Source: Anaerolineae bacterium (GTDB lineage Bacteria > Chloroflexota > Anaerolineae > 4572-78 > J111). Taken from it: 48,715 nucleotides of DNA. Below are positions 14,889 to 23,322 of this stretch, one piece after another (position 1 is the stretch's first letter; each line of letters starts with the position of its first letter). Position numbers and translations under genes: made by a program. The notes beneath the pieces were generated by a model, which was given only the letters and a program-made list of their open reading frames with translations, was not told where the DNA came from and did no database searches. Where the stretch lies: the NCBI GenBank assembly GCA_023382535.1, contig JAHDWA010000067.1, positions 1 through 48,715 of the forward strand, read 5' to 3'.

Positions 14889-16732
14889 ACCCGTGGCAGC
14901 GTTTCGTCCTACACTTGGTCCAGCGGGCCAATAATCCGCGGGTAGACCTGGCCTTGCTGCCGCTCTTACGGACTCAACTGGTCCAAAACCCGGCTGACCT
15001 GCCCGGTTTGGCTCAACACGAAGCCTGGCAAGCGCGTTGGGTGGCGGCCCAAAAAGCTGCCGAAGTTTTGCCCCTGGAACAAGCCTGGTTTTTGCTTTGC
15101 CAACTGGCCCAGGATGCAGAACGTTATGTTCGGGAAGGGGCGGCCTTTGGCCTGGCTATGCTCTTAGATCGCCAGCCCCAGTTGCTTGAGGACTATGAAG
15201 CTGCCCTCTCCAGTGGAGAGACAGCCGTAAAATTGAAAGAAGCAATCCTACACAGCGCAATCGTTTTATCGCGCACCCGACCTGACCGGTTGCCAATGAT
15301 GTCGCGCCTGCTTACAACTGCGGCCAGCCAGCCGCCCTCTGGCCCGTTTCGAACGATTGGCAGCCATCTCTTGGCCGTAGAGTTGAAAAAAAGCCATCCC
15401 GAAGCGGCTCAAGAGCTGCAAAACGTTTGGGCTACGGCTGAAAATACTTATCTGCAATATCACGCTGTCCGCGCCAATGGCGTTTCAGCTCAAACAGCCC
15501 AGCAGGTCACTAAGCAGGCTGATTTGCCTCAAATCTGGACCACCACCGCCGATATTCCGCTTCCATCCAATTTGCTCTCACAAGTCGTGGGTCAGGAGAA
15601 GGCGGTGGAGATTATTCGTCTGGCGGCCAAACAACGGCGTTTTGTCCTGATGATTGGGGAAGCCGGGACCGGCAAAAGCATGTTAGCCTCGGCCATGGCC
15701 CAGATGTTGCCGGCTGAAGCTTTAGAGGATGTGCTGGCGTTACCCAACCCTCAGCAGCCCATTAGCCCGTTGATTCAACGTCTCCCGGCCGGAGCAGGCC
15801 CTGCTCACCTTGAACAGATTCGTCAAGCCAGGCGTCAGGCCCAAACTACCGTTCGATTTATGTGGTGGCTGCTCTTTATTGGCCTGGGGACTGCCGGTGC
15901 TGCTTTTAGCTACACTCAAGGGGGATTGGTTTATCCGACTATCTTTGCCCTCATTTTGTTGGGATTGTTATGGCTCCGGCCTCGACTGATCCCAGTGGGG
16001 CAGTGGATAACCCCCAAACTACTCATTCATCACTCTCCTGAGCGGGGCGCTCCGTTTATAGATGCGACCGGCTTTCACGCTGGAGCGTTGTTGGGCGATG
16101 TCCGCCACGATCCCTTCCAGAGTGGAGGCAGGGAAGCGCCGCCCCATCAATTGGTTGAGCCTGGGGCAATCCACCTGGCTCATGGAGGTGTCCTCTTTAT
16201 TGACGAAGTCAGTACCTTGAGTATGGAGAGCCAGCAACAGTTGTTGACTGCCATTCAGGAAAAGCAGTTGCCGATTACCGGACGTTCGCCGGGTAGTAGT
16301 GGCAGTATGGTCCGGACAGTGCCGGTTCCGTGTGATTTTGTCCTGGTGCTGGCCGGGAATATGGAGGACGTGCAAAAGATGCATCCGGCCCTGCGCTCCC
16401 GGATACGAGGCTATGGCTACGAAATTGTCACTGCCAGTCTTATGCCCGACACCTCCCAGAATCGAGCCAGTTTGGCCCAATTTGTAGCTCAAGAGGTCCA
16501 CAAAGACGGCAAAATTCCTCCCTTTTCTCGGGCTGCGGTAGATGCGATCATTGCTCAAGCCGCCAACCGGGCCGGTAAACCCGACCATCTCAGCCTGCGT
16601 CTGCGTGAGTTGGGTGGGCTAGTGCGTGCGGCCGGTGACCTGGCGGTTGCTCAGGGGCAGTCACCGGTTCAACCGGAGCAGGTCACTGCTGCCCTGGAGA
16701 TAACCAAATCCCTGGAAGAGCAGTTAGAGTAA
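14885..16732 (+). CDS. LonB-like AAA+ ATPase with membrane insert, no protease domain
   Basis: A 615-residue ATPase. Residues ~1-220 are an all-helical HEAT-like domain. The AAA+ domain begins [19 protein letters not shown], with Walker [10 protein letters not shown]. As in archaeal LonB, two transmembrane helices ([18 protein letters not shown] and [15 protein letters not shown]) are inserted between Walker A and Walker B, and the LonB signature [16 protein letters not shown] and Walker [12 protein letters not shown] follow. It ends at the helical lid ([17 protein letters not shown]), so the Ser-Lys protease domain is absent. It may act as a membrane-bound unfoldase or, like Mg-chelatase ATPases, in metal insertion; the B12-controlled operon makes cobalt handling attractive but unproven. 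Confidence 0.8.
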   Translation: MNPWQRFVLHLVQRANNPRVDLALLPLLRTQLVQNPADLPGLAQHEAWQARWVAAQKAAEVLPLEQAWFLLCQLAQDAERYVREGAAFGLAMLLDRQPQLLEDYEAALSSGETAVKLKEAILHSAIVLSRTRPDRLPMMSRLLTTAASQPPSGPFRTIGSHLLAVELKKSHPEAAQELQNVWATAENTYLQYHAVRANGVSAQTAQQVTKQADLPQIWTTTADIPLPSNLLSQVVGQEKAVEIIRLAAKQRRFVLMIGEAGTGKSMLASAMAQMLPAEALEDVLALPNPQQPISPLIQRLPAGAGPAHLEQIRQARRQAQTTVRFMWWLLFIGLGTAGAAFSYTQGGLVYPTIFALILLGLLWLRPRLIPVGQWITPKLLIHHSPERGAPFIDATGFHAGALLGDVRHDPFQSGGREAPPHQLVEPGAIHLAHGGVLFIDEVSTLSMESQQQLLTAIQEKQLPITGRSPGSSGSMVRTVPVPCDFVLVLAGNMEDVQKMHPALRSRIRGYGYEIVTASLMPDTSQNRASLAQFVAQEVHKDGKIPPFSRAAVDAIIAQAANRAGKPDHLSLRLRELGGLVRAAGDLAVAQGQSPVQPEQVTAALEITKSLEEQLE

Positions 16733-16757
16733 AAGTTCGGGTGGACCTTCCGTTGGT

Positions 16758-17171
16758 TCACTTTAACTCCAAATTAAACTCCTGAACGACATCCAGCGGC
16801 GCTTTCTTCACTTGAACCGTCACTTTCCACTTGCCGCCGTGAGCGAACCCGGCGGTTGTGGCATACCGTCCAGCTCCCTGGGCGGTGGCTTTGCCGTTCA
16901 TAGTCATCCCCTTCATCTCAGTGTGATCGGCAAAAATATACACATCCGCATCAGGAATCGGCTGGCCCTGGACATCGTTGACTTGCACAACCAATTCGAC
17001 GTCGCCGCTTTGGGGAGGATCTGGGTTCGTTGTTAACGAAACCTGGGCCTCGGCGGTAGCCGGGGGTGACGGTGGAGCGCTCGCACCGCCGCAGGCAGCC
17101 AGAACGAGGGTCAAGCTGGCGAGTAGAGTCATCAGCAGTAAAAAGCAATAGGATCTACATTTTGAACGCAT
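16758..17171 (-). CDS. FixH/YtkA-like copper-associated lipoprotein
   Basis: A 137-residue lipoprotein. The signal peptide ends in the lipobox LVLAAC; a Pro/Ala linker follows and then one beta-sandwich domain with GQPIPDADVYIFADHTEMKGMTM and AGFAHGGKWKVTVQV. This is the YtkA/FixH pattern, in which Met and His residues on the surface loop (HTEMKGMTM) could bind copper. It begins 27 bp downstream of the multicopper oxidase stop on the same strand, so both are likely one transcript. An auxiliary role in periplasmic copper handling is inferred. Confidence 0.7.
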   Translation of the reverse strand: MRSKCRSYCFLLLMTLLASLTLVLAACGGASAPPSPPATAEAQVSLTTNPDPPQSGDVELVVQVNDVQGQPIPDADVYIFADHTEMKGMTMNGKATAQGAGRYATTAGFAHGGKWKVTVQVKKAPLDVVQEFNLELK

Positions 17172-17198
17172 CTTTCTTCTCCTCGGTCAAAATTTTGC

Positions 17199-18290
17199 TT
17201 AGGTACTGACGTTGACGACAAACATCAATCCGCCAGGTTCGACATTATCGTTTGTGGTGTGATGTAAGATGTGGCAATGAACCATCCATTGACCGGGTTC
17301 GGTGGCGATAAATTCCACATCGTAGCGTTCACCTGGCGCCACTGCAACCGTATCTTTGGTTAATTGGGCGGCCTCCGGCACAGGATGACCATCAGTCGCC
17401 ACAATTTTGAAGGGAACGCCGTGCAGGTGCATGGGATGCACAAATTGCCCGATATTGATGAAACGTAGTCGTACCCGCTGGCCTTTTTTGACGTTGAGGG
17501 TCTCCGTCGCGGGAAAGGCTTTTCCATTGATGGTAAAGAAGTTCGGTTCCATGCCTCCCATCGGCATGGCCGCAAAGGTCTCGCCATCAACCACCCGCCA
17601 CTCCGACAGCATTAGGGTCACATCCACATCAGGCTTAAGTCCGGCCTCTTCCTTTGGCTCGATAATAAAGGGGGCATACAAACCCACCCCAACCTGCACA
17701 TCCCCCTCAAAGTGGGAATGATACATAAACGTACCAGCCGGTTTGGCGGTGAACTCATAAGTGAAAGTTTCGCCGGGTTGGATGGGGTCCTGGGTCATAT
17801 CAGGCACGCCGTCCATCGCATTGGGCACTTCGATCCCATGCCAATGAATAGTAGTCGGGTCGGGCAGGTCGTTCTTAACCCGAATCCGGACTTTGTCTCC
17901 CTCGGTGACCCGGATCATCGGTCCTGGAACCGTGCCATTATAGGTCCAGGCAGTTACCGTTACATCATCCAGGATTTTCCACCGTACCGGTTTGGTGGTG
18001 ATTTCGAAAACTTTGACCTCGTCTTCAAGCCGAAATTCAAGGGGTTGTCCACCCTGATCCTGGGTGGCTGGTTGAACACCCTCGGCGCTGATTGGCTCCA
18101 TCATGTGAGCCATTCCCGCGTCGCTGGAGTCCATCGAATGTTCCATGCCGCCATTGGCGGGCATCATTCTAGCCGGGGTAGGGGTTGGGGTGGCCTCAAC
18201 GCTGGCCGACCCCGAAGTGGACGGGTCGTTCGCGCAGGCTGAGACTACCAGCATGGTGAATAAGACCAACATCATTAGAGCAGTTTTCAT
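17199..18290 (-). CDS. Two-domain multicopper oxidase lipoprotein
   Basis: A 363-residue periplasmic multicopper oxidase. The signal peptide ends in a lipobox (VVSAC); a Met/His-rich stretch (residues ~42-64, with GGMEHSMDSSDAGMAHMM) may collect copper. Domain 1 holds HWH 149-151 and HSH 191-193; domain 2 holds HPMHLH 285-290 and HCHILHH 338-344, so all four copper-binding motifs and the type 1 Cys are present. The length fits a two-domain laccase-type enzyme that must trimerise. It probably oxidises Cu(I) or another small reductant. It leads an operon with the YtkA-like lipoprotein, and its promoter has three 11-bp direct repeats shared with two other loci. Confidence 0.9.
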   Translation of the reverse strand: MKTALMMLVLFTMLVVSACANDPSTSGSASVEATPTPTPARMMPANGGMEHSMDSSDAGMAHMMEPISAEGVQPATQDQGGQPLEFRLEDEVKVFEITTKPVRWKILDDVTVTAWTYNGTVPGPMIRVTEGDKVRIRVKNDLPDPTTIHWHGIEVPNAMDGVPDMTQDPIQPGETFTYEFTAKPAGTFMYHSHFEGDVQVGVGLYAPFIIEPKEEAGLKPDVDVTLMLSEWRVVDGETFAAMPMGGMEPNFFTINGKAFPATETLNVKKGQRVRLRFINIGQFVHPMHLHGVPFKIVATDGHPVPEAAQLTKDTVAVAPGERYDVEFIATEPGQWMVHCHILHHTTNDNVEPGGLMFVVNVST

Positions 18291-18644
18291 ACAAGATACT
18301 CCTCTTGTTGCAGTTTATAAGATGACCTTTTAACGCGTAGATGAGCCTTAACCTTGGTAACCTTATAGATCCGGGCTGCGGTAATGATCACAGGATTGAA
18401 CTGTTCGCCATAGATCGGTCAGGGGTCACTGTTAGGGTCTGCCAGGGTAGCCCCAGGTGTTGCAGCATCCGGGGGACGGAATATATCAAGACCATAATAG
18501 GCTTATTTAAAGTTTTAATGAAGATTGGGTAAAGACTCGGTAAAGATTTGAGCGAGAGCAAGTCAGTCAATCTCCCGGCAATATCCAAGGTGTCTGGCGA
18601 TGTTTTTGATGATTTTTTGCTCATTTATCGTCATGACCCGCTGT
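18291..18644. other. Leader and promoter region of the multicopper oxidase
   Basis: No gene is visible in these 354 bp. They carry the direct-repeat operator (18506-18550), a -10-like ATAATA on the plus strand (TATTAT for the minus gene) at 18494-18499, and a ~200-nt transcribed leader. The leader has GC-rich segments that could fold, but no known RNA family was recognised. Confidence 0.55.
18494..18550 (-). promoter_or_regulatory. 11-bp direct repeats and -10, multicopper oxidase promoter
   Basis: In plus-strand terms, AATGAA at 18517, GGTAAA at 18528 and GGTAAA at 18539 are spaced exactly 11 bp; a weaker TTTAAA sits at 18506. TATTAT on the minus strand is at 18494-18499. Such repeats are the usual binding sites of OmpR/PhoB-family response regulators. 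Confidence 0.65.
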
Positions 18645-19481
18645 CTACTCCCCTTTTGCCGGGGTGATGGTTGGAAAGGGCTGCTGTTGGGTCACCTGCC
18701 ACTGAAACAACCGGTTCTGCTCCGACCAGAGGCTTTTGAAGTAGGTTATCATCGCCCGAATTTCGGCATCGTTCAACTTGTCGCCGAAAGCGGGCATAGT
18801 CAGCGGACTTTCGGGCGGCTTGAGCAGATCGCGAAAACCATCACGGATTATTTCATAGAGCAGCCCATCGGCATGGTGCCAGGTGTGACCGGTGTCGTCG
18901 TGCGGCGGGGCAGGCATGTTGCCCTGGGCGTCGGGCTGCTTCCACTGAGGCTGACCTTCGGCCTGTTGACCGTGACATGCAGCACACTGTTCCAGGTAAA
19001 TTTGCCGTCCGCGAGCCACCTCATCGGCATCAAGGGTTGGCAGAGGGGGAATTACGGTAGCGGGAGTACCTGCTCCCTGCTCGCCAGGGACATGAGACAG
19101 AACTTGCTGTAAACCCTCGGCGATCTGTTCCGACGATTGAGGTCCAATGAAGCGTTTCACCTCCCGGCCTTGCCGGTCAACGATCAAAATAGTGGGGTGG
19201 CCTTGTACCTGATAGGCGCGCATAATTGCCGGCCCATCGCCTTCGTTAGCATTGATCCGTTGGAAGGCAATTTGACCGGCGTATTGGGTCTCCAGCCCAT
19301 CCACGATGGGCGTCATCCTCGCTCAAGATGGTCAGGTATCGGTATAAATGAAGACCAGTGTGGGCTGGCCCTGTTGCCCCAGCGTAGGGGTGCTGCCATC
19401 ACAACCGGCTAACCCAAGCACAATCAGCCCGAGTAAAATCAAGATAGTTAGCGGGTGTATTTCCTTAAATGTTAGCCGCAT
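18645..19481 (-). CDS. Thioredoxin-cytochrome c lipoprotein, predicted selenoprotein with UxxU
   Basis: The full frame is 278 codons with two in-frame TGAs, codons 50 and 53 (19332-19334 and 19323-19325). Residues 1-27 are a signal peptide with lipobox LAGC; then TLVFIYTDT-U-PS-U-ARMTPIVDGL, the thioredoxin strand and active-site helix with both Cys of CxxC as TGA. The fold continues with FQRINANEG and the cis-Pro in GHPTILIVD (Pro96). Residues ~150-260 form a class I cytochrome c with heme motif CAACH (166-170) and a Met ligand in TMPAFGD. A 7-bp hairpin (19295-19311) lies 11 nt after the second TGA. The start at 19481 is 18 bp past the BNR gene stop. Nothing else in the frame is disrupted. 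A diselenide redox centre wired to heme is inferred. Confidence 0.9.
19295..19311 (-). promoter_or_regulatory. Predicted bacterial SECIS hairpin of the UxxU gene
   Basis: On the minus strand GCCCATC, loop GTG, GATGGGC: a perfect 7-bp stem. The loop starts 18 nt after the second TGA and 27 nt after the first, with G in first position, within the range for bacterial SECIS elements. Confidence 0.75.
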
Positions 19482-19498
19482 TTTTATGTCCCACGCAT

Positions 19499-19881
19499 TT
19501 ATTCAGCCGGTTGCCGGGTAGTCGCGCCATCTTGAGACCGCCAAACCGAATCGTCGGTTAAAACCGTAAACACTGTTTGTGGCGCAGCGGGATTAAGCAC
19601 GACAGCCAGTGGCTCCCCCGTTAGCCCTTCCTCAGCCGCTTGCCAGATCTGCCCGGCGTCGTCCGAGCGAAACAGGCCTGCTGGACCCGCTGCATAAACT
19701 CGTTTGGGGTTGACCGTATCTACGGCCACGGAGCGAATAAAGGGGTTGATGGGCAAACTGCCCATTGGGCGCCAGCCTCAGAATCAATCCTACTCAGGTA
19801 AGCGCCGCTCGGCGTAGCCGCATAGAGCCACCTGGTTTTCATACTGCCCGGCAGCGGCGAGTGGATGAGGATCTCCTTCAC
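19499..19881 (-). pseudogene. BNR/YCF48-type repeat protein with a frameshift
   Basis: Two minus-strand frames together make one protein. The first holds VKEILIHSP and WLYAATPSGAYLSRIDSE (from about 19881), the second PMGSLPINPFIRSVAVD, RVYAAGPAGLFRSDDAGQIW and SVWRSQDGATT, ending at 19499. The join near 19770 needs one extra base, so it is a single-base deletion or an assembly error. The repeats are the beta-propeller blades of sialidase-like BNR proteins (compare 43276). It lies directly upstream of the UxxU selenoprotein, 18 bp before its start, as if in one operon. Confidence 0.6.
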
Positions 19882-19936
19882 CACTATACATCCTACGTAT
19901 TGTAAGAAATGCCATTGATCTGTCAAATCTTAACTT

Positions 19937-19968
19937 AAAGCCGGGTGAGACGACACTCACCCGGCTTT
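19937..19968. terminator. Strong 13-bp hairpin
   Basis: AAAGCCGGGTGAG and CTCACCCGGCTTT pair perfectly around a 6-nt loop. It stands between the minus-strand Csp-like gene (ending 20085) and the BNR gene, and A- and T-ends allow action on either strand. Confidence 0.7.
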
Positions 19969-20084
19969 GAAAGTTAGAAGACCACGATTTGCAATGGTGG
20001 CTAAGCGTCAAGAATACAATCATGGGCTTAAAGCTGATAAACGGTGGTTTATAGCAATGTATCTGAGGACAGGAAATGGCCTGC

Positions 20085-20516
20085 CTACATAGCAAGCGAC
20101 CGCACTGAACCTTGGGGAATCGCGCTCAGCAACTGATTGCACGCTGCTTCACAGCGGTGGCAAGCCTCAGTGCAAACACGACAGTGCTCGTGATGTTGAG
20201 CATGCCGCTTGCACTCAGCGCCACACACCTGACAGGCCAGGGCGCAGACTTGAAGCTGGCTACGTACCAGGGTCCAGTCAGGTTCGGTTTGGCGCGAGAG
20301 TAAACGCCCGGTGGCGCTGCAAACATCAGCGCAGTCCAGGTTCAGTCGAATACAACGAATAAGCATTTCGATATTCTGCTCACCAAGACAGGCATCAGCG
20401 CAAGCCGTACAGCTTTGAGCGCAGTCAAAACACTCCTGAATACAATTCATTAAGGCTTGCCTATCTACTTGACTCTGGCGAGGATGAGTTTGTAACATTT
20501 GTTGGATATGGTGCAT
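20085..20516 (-). CDS. Four-helix copper storage-like protein (DUF326/Csp)
   Basis: A 143-residue Cys-rich four-helix bundle. Cys residues are spaced along helices as CxxxCxxCxxxCxxC: CIQECFDCAQSCTACADAC, then CIRLNLDCADVC, CALACQVCGAECKRH and CRVCTEACHRCEAAC. This is the pattern of Csp-type copper storage proteins, in which thiolates line the bundle core and hold many Cu(I) ions. No signal peptide is seen, so a cytosolic form is likely. ATG at 20516 has an AGGAGG site upstream. It fits the copper theme of the region, and no Cys has been replaced by TGA. Confidence 0.85.
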   Translation of the reverse strand: MHHIQQMLQTHPRQSQVDRQALMNCIQECFDCAQSCTACADACLGEQNIEMLIRCIRLNLDCADVCSATGRLLSRQTEPDWTLVRSQLQVCALACQVCGAECKRHAQHHEHCRVCTEACHRCEAACNQLLSAIPQGSVRSLAM

Positions 20517-20753
20517 TTTTACCTCCTGAGTTAATTTTCCATCGTTAATTTCAAAAGTTAGAGGAAAGAGGAGATGTCTCTGTCAGCTCTTTCCGTTAGG
20601 GTAAATCATCGCCTAAATAATAATATTCTCTGACGCCCTGTAAGATACGCGGCCCACTCCAGCTTACCATTCTTTTAGCAGGTTATCTATACCTATCTTT
20701 GCGAGTGGGCTGGTTAGGAAAGCCGGAGATAATGGTCATTTAAAGTGATGGAA

Positions 20754-20780
20754 GGGCGGTTGAGCCAAAGCCAACCGCCC
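20754..20780 (-). terminator. Terminator hairpin after the YHS gene
   Basis: GGGCGGTTG and CAACCGCCC form a 9-bp stem with a 9-nt loop, 18 bp beyond the YHS stop; a short T-containing tail follows on the minus strand. Confidence 0.6.
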
Positions 20781-20797
20781 CCCAGCAAGCGAACGCC

Positions 20798-20971
20798 CTA
20801 GTGGTGCTGACTGCTATGGGCCTGTGCCTTGCCAACGTACTTCTGCGGCTCTTTGTCGAACGCTTTCTTGCAGCCGACTGAGCAGAAGTAGTAGGTTTGC
20901 CCCTGGTACTCGGATTTGCCAGCGGCGGTCTTCTCGTCTACTTCCATCCCACAGACAGGGTCTTTGGCCAT
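20798..20971 (-). CDS. Small YHS-domain protein
   Basis: A 57-residue protein too short for ordinary gene finding. It begins MAKDPVCGMEVDEKTAAG and continues EYQGQTYYFCSVGCKKAFDKEPQKYVG, the whole YHS domain with CGM and FCSxxC metal-binding cysteines, then a His tail QAHSSQHH. YHS domains bind metals and are common beside copper exporters. ATG at 20971 has an ideal AAAGGAGGTGA site upstream and the hairpin at 20754 follows. It is monocistronic as far as can be seen. Confidence 0.88.
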   Translation of the reverse strand: MAKDPVCGMEVDEKTAAGKSEYQGQTYYFCSVGCKKAFDKEPQKYVGKAQAHSSQHH

Positions 20972-21093
20972 CGGATGTCACCTCCTTTCATCAAGATAAG
21001 TATACCGGGTTGGACAGAGGTCTACGAATTTTTCCCTCTTGTACCTCGTCTGGCAGATGCTGGTCTTCAGCGGTGCGTAGTCAGCGCATCAAG

Positions 21094-21468
21094 TCAGCTA
21101 GATCGCTGACCCTCGCTCGCAACCTCCGCCCTCAATGCCGCCTCTACGATTGCCGCCATCACCTCTCCAGCCAGATCGGGATCGGGTCTTTCCTGGAGGT
21201 CGGAGACAATCTGTAAGCTGGTTTCCTGATCGTGGCCGTGAGCGATGACCATCACCGGCCGGGCTGCCCTGCCATAAACCAGCAGCACGACGAACTGGCA
21301 ATTACAGGGGCTGGTCCCGTGGCAGGGGCAGACACTCTCAGGATGGGCGACCAGCGCCGAACGGAGATCGAAGCTGCGCAGGACGTGGTAGCCCTGCCGG
21401 GTGAGAATGGCCGTGACGATTTGAGCGGCGGTTTCGCTGTCAGTGTTAAGCAGAATTGTGTGATTCAT
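21094..21468 (-). CDS. DUF302-like small protein with CPCHGTSPCNC cluster
   Basis: A 124-residue protein starting MNHTILLNTDSETA, with a helix AAQIVTAILTRQGYHVLRSFDL reminiscent of DUF302 proteins. The middle carries a dense Cys/His cluster CPCHGTSPCNC, which could bind a metal ion, before the strands FVVLLVYG and PVMVIAHG. ATG at 21468 is chosen over the upstream in-frame starts because AAGGTG precedes it and the upstream part has no protein-like features. It stands alone upstream of the YHS gene. Family link is tentative and function unknown. Confidence 0.6.
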   Translation of the reverse strand: MNHTILLNTDSETAAQIVTAILTRQGYHVLRSFDLRSALVAHPESVCPCHGTSPCNCQFVVLLVYGRAARPVMVIAHGHDQETSLQIVSDLQERPDPDLAGEVMAAIVEAALRAEVASEGQRSS

Positions 21469-21515
21469 AGCGTTCACCTTTAACTGTAGTTTAAGCGGGA
21501 TTGGCAGCAATTTGC

Positions 21516-21556
21516 AGCGTCGAATGGCGTGTCCTGTCCAGGGCGATTTGGCGGGG
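21516..21556. repeat. Dispersed 40-bp repeat, copy A
   Basis: CGAATGGCGTGT, 8 nt, GGGCGATTTGGCGGG aligns without gaps to the copy at 36857-36894. Palindromic GCC/GGC arms at both ends. Confidence 0.5.
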
Positions 21557-21680
21557 GAGAGACAGGCCATGTTTCCTGTATTGCTACAGGCCGATTGGCG
21601 CTGGTAAGCCTTCATCACTCTGGTTATAATGAGCACAAGTTCAAGGCCCTAAAATCCATTGCTTTTGAGAGGTTTATCCA

Positions 21681-21917
21681 GTGAAACACACTCGTCACTT
21701 ATGGCTTATGCTCCTGTGCTGCCTGATCCCGGTGGCTGCGTTGAGCGCCATTTTTATTTTTGGCATCCCGGCTAACAGCGTCGTGCTGGTGGGAGTGGCC
21801 TTGCTCTGCCCGCTGCTTCATTTCGGGATGATGTTCTTCATGGGCGGTCATGAGCATGGTGGGGCAACCTCACCAGAGACAATGTCCCATTTGACCAAGG
21901 AGAAGCCGGGCACATAA
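21681..21917 (+). CDS. DUF2933-like small membrane protein
   Basis: A 78-residue membrane protein with two hydrophobic helices (LWLMLLCCLIPVAALSAIFIFGI and SVVLVGVALLCPLLHFGMMFF) and a short tail with GGHEHGG. The CPLLHFGMM-HEH arrangement is typical of DUF2933 proteins, which often sit beside copper resistance genes; the His/Met residues may bind metal. The start used is the GTG at 21681 after GAGAGG. The hairpin at 21957 lies after it. Confidence 0.7.
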   Translation: MKHTRHLWLMLLCCLIPVAALSAIFIFGIPANSVVLVGVALLCPLLHFGMMFFMGGHEHGGATSPETMSHLTKEKPGT

Positions 21918-21956
21918 GTGGGTCTTAGGGCCGAATGGAGCGTGGTGAAAAAATAG

Positions 21957-21984
21957 GGGCCAGCCGCAATCGTACGGCTGGCCC
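21957..21984. terminator. Bidirectional terminator between convergent genes
   Basis: GGGCCAGCCG and CGGCTGGCCC form a perfect 10-bp stem with an 8-nt loop between the plus-strand DUF2933-like gene and the minus-strand gene at 22015. Confidence 0.7.
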
Positions 21985-22014
21985 TGGCCTATTTTCAGAG
22001 AAAAATTCTAGCAA

Positions 22015-22272
22015 TTATTTGAACGGTACATTGTTGTCAATGTGGAGATGTTTATCGCCAAGATCTTTGACACAGAGCCATCCGTCCCCGTTACGATCGG
22101 TGGAGCCAATATGCCGATGCTCGTGATCTCCATTGTGATGATGGATATCGTGCAAGTCAAAAGATTTTGGGCATCCCCTGATAGGCGGCTCACCGTGGTC
22201 AGCCCAAGCAGTTGCAGCTGTACTGAGCGACATCATCAATACTAACATCAATACCATAAACAATTGTTTCAT
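22015..22272 (-). CDS. Small secreted protein with DRNGDGWLCVK motif
   Basis: An 85-residue exported protein. The signal peptide ends STAATAWADHG, and the mature part is GCPKSFDLHDIHHHNGDHEH, DRNGDGWLCVKDLGDKHLHID and NNVP. The DxNGDG segment looks like a calcium-binding loop, and GCP...LCVK gives one disulphide pair. The motif occurs in small secreted proteins of unknown function. His-rich stretches could bind metal. ATG at 22272; convergent with the DUF2933-like gene. Confidence 0.65.
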   Translation of the reverse strand: MKQLFMVLMLVLMMSLSTAATAWADHGEPPIRGCPKSFDLHDIHHHNGDHEHRHIGSTDRNGDGWLCVKDLGDKHLHIDNNVPFK

Positions 22273-22393
22273 TGAGTTACCCCCTTATGCTAGTAAAATT
22301 TAGATGTGTTGTATCTGACAGCCTGTAAGATTGTACTGAAAACCAGCCTAGATGCAATTCTGGGACTGCTGAACTAAAGATGAGAGGGACATC

Positions 22394-23233
22394 ATGAAGC
22401 GCATCAGAACCTATCTCAGCCAGGTGAATACCTGGACAGCCATTGCTATTCTAGCTCTCACCGGCTGGCTACTGGACTCGCTGTTGTGGTTCCTGGAGAC
22501 ACACGCCTTGACTCTCACCGGCTTCATCACCTTTATAGCCCATTCCTGGTATGCCTTGCTTCTCTTGTTAGCGATCTTTGTTATTCTACGTCTACGCCGC
22601 CCCTCCGAACTGTTATCGCTAACGATTTATGATGAGCGAGGGCTGCCCCTGCATCAGCAGGGCAACTTCCGGCTGGAAGAGGCGGTGTTGGACCCCATGC
22701 TCGCTTCATTCCAGGGCGCCACCCAGACCGGTGGACTGCACCAGCTTAAGCTGCCCGCTGGTCCGGTCATCTACTTTTTCAAGCAGGGAGCCTTGACCCT
22801 GGTCGCATGCTTTTCCGGGCCCCCGCCCCAGAGGCAATTGGATGAAGGGTTACGCCTCATAGCTCAGCAAGAAGTACCCGGCGAAGATTTACTGGGGGAC
22901 TTGCCGCTCGACGTGGCGGCGTTGGCCATTAAGTTGCTCAAGGCGGCGGTGGAGCGGGAACTGCTGGTGCAGTTGTGGACGAAACGCCGGACAGCGATGA
23001 CTGCCGCCGACTGGGCCAGCCAGGTGGGGTATGATGAGCTTGAAGTCACCGGGGCCCTGGAAAACCTGGAAGGATTGGCGCTAGTTCAGCGCCAATGCGC
23101 GGGCGATCTGACCTTTTACCGCTTAACAAATGATGAGGTTCTGTTAAGACGATTGGAAGAGTTCATCGCCTGGCGGGGTGACTGGCTCTTCCGGGCCCAC
23201 CGGGTGGAGGAACTGGTTGGCTCAGGAAGTTAA
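22394..23233 (+). CDS. Membrane-anchored protein with a C-terminal winged helix
   Basis: A 279-residue protein I do not recognise. Two transmembrane helices (WTAIAILALTGWLLDSLLWFL and FIAHSWYALLLLLAIFVIL) are followed by a mixed domain (residues ~75-165) with IYDERGLPLHQQGNF and PVIYFFKQGALTLVACFSG, which is roadblock/profilin-like in style. The C-terminal part (MTAADWASQVGYDELEVTGALENLEGLALV) resembles a winged helix-turn-helix. It may be a membrane sensor. GAGAGGG precedes the ATG at 22394. Confidence is only in the reading frame and topology. Confidence 0.65.
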   Translation: MKRIRTYLSQVNTWTAIAILALTGWLLDSLLWFLETHALTLTGFITFIAHSWYALLLLLAIFVILRLRRPSELLSLTIYDERGLPLHQQGNFRLEEAVLDPMLASFQGATQTGGLHQLKLPAGPVIYFFKQGALTLVACFSGPPPQRQLDEGLRLIAQQEVPGEDLLGDLPLDVAALAIKLLKAAVERELLVQLWTKRRTAMTAADWASQVGYDELEVTGALENLEGLALVQRQCAGDLTFYRLTNDEVLLRRLEEFIAWRGDWLFRAHRVEELVGSGS

Positions 23234-23322
23234 CTGTCCCCTTTGGATTAATCCAATTCCAGAGAGCCAAACGGGTTAGTGCCAGCAAGCTCAGAATAGC
23301 CAGATAAATCACTCGAGCGAGT

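Noticed and set aside
18380..18500. A tRNA-like T-arm (ACAG-TTCAATC-CTGT, minus strand) in the multicopper oxidase leader, considered as tRNA-Sec
   Set aside because: The acceptor stem pairs imperfectly and no UCA anticodon arm is present between the arms.
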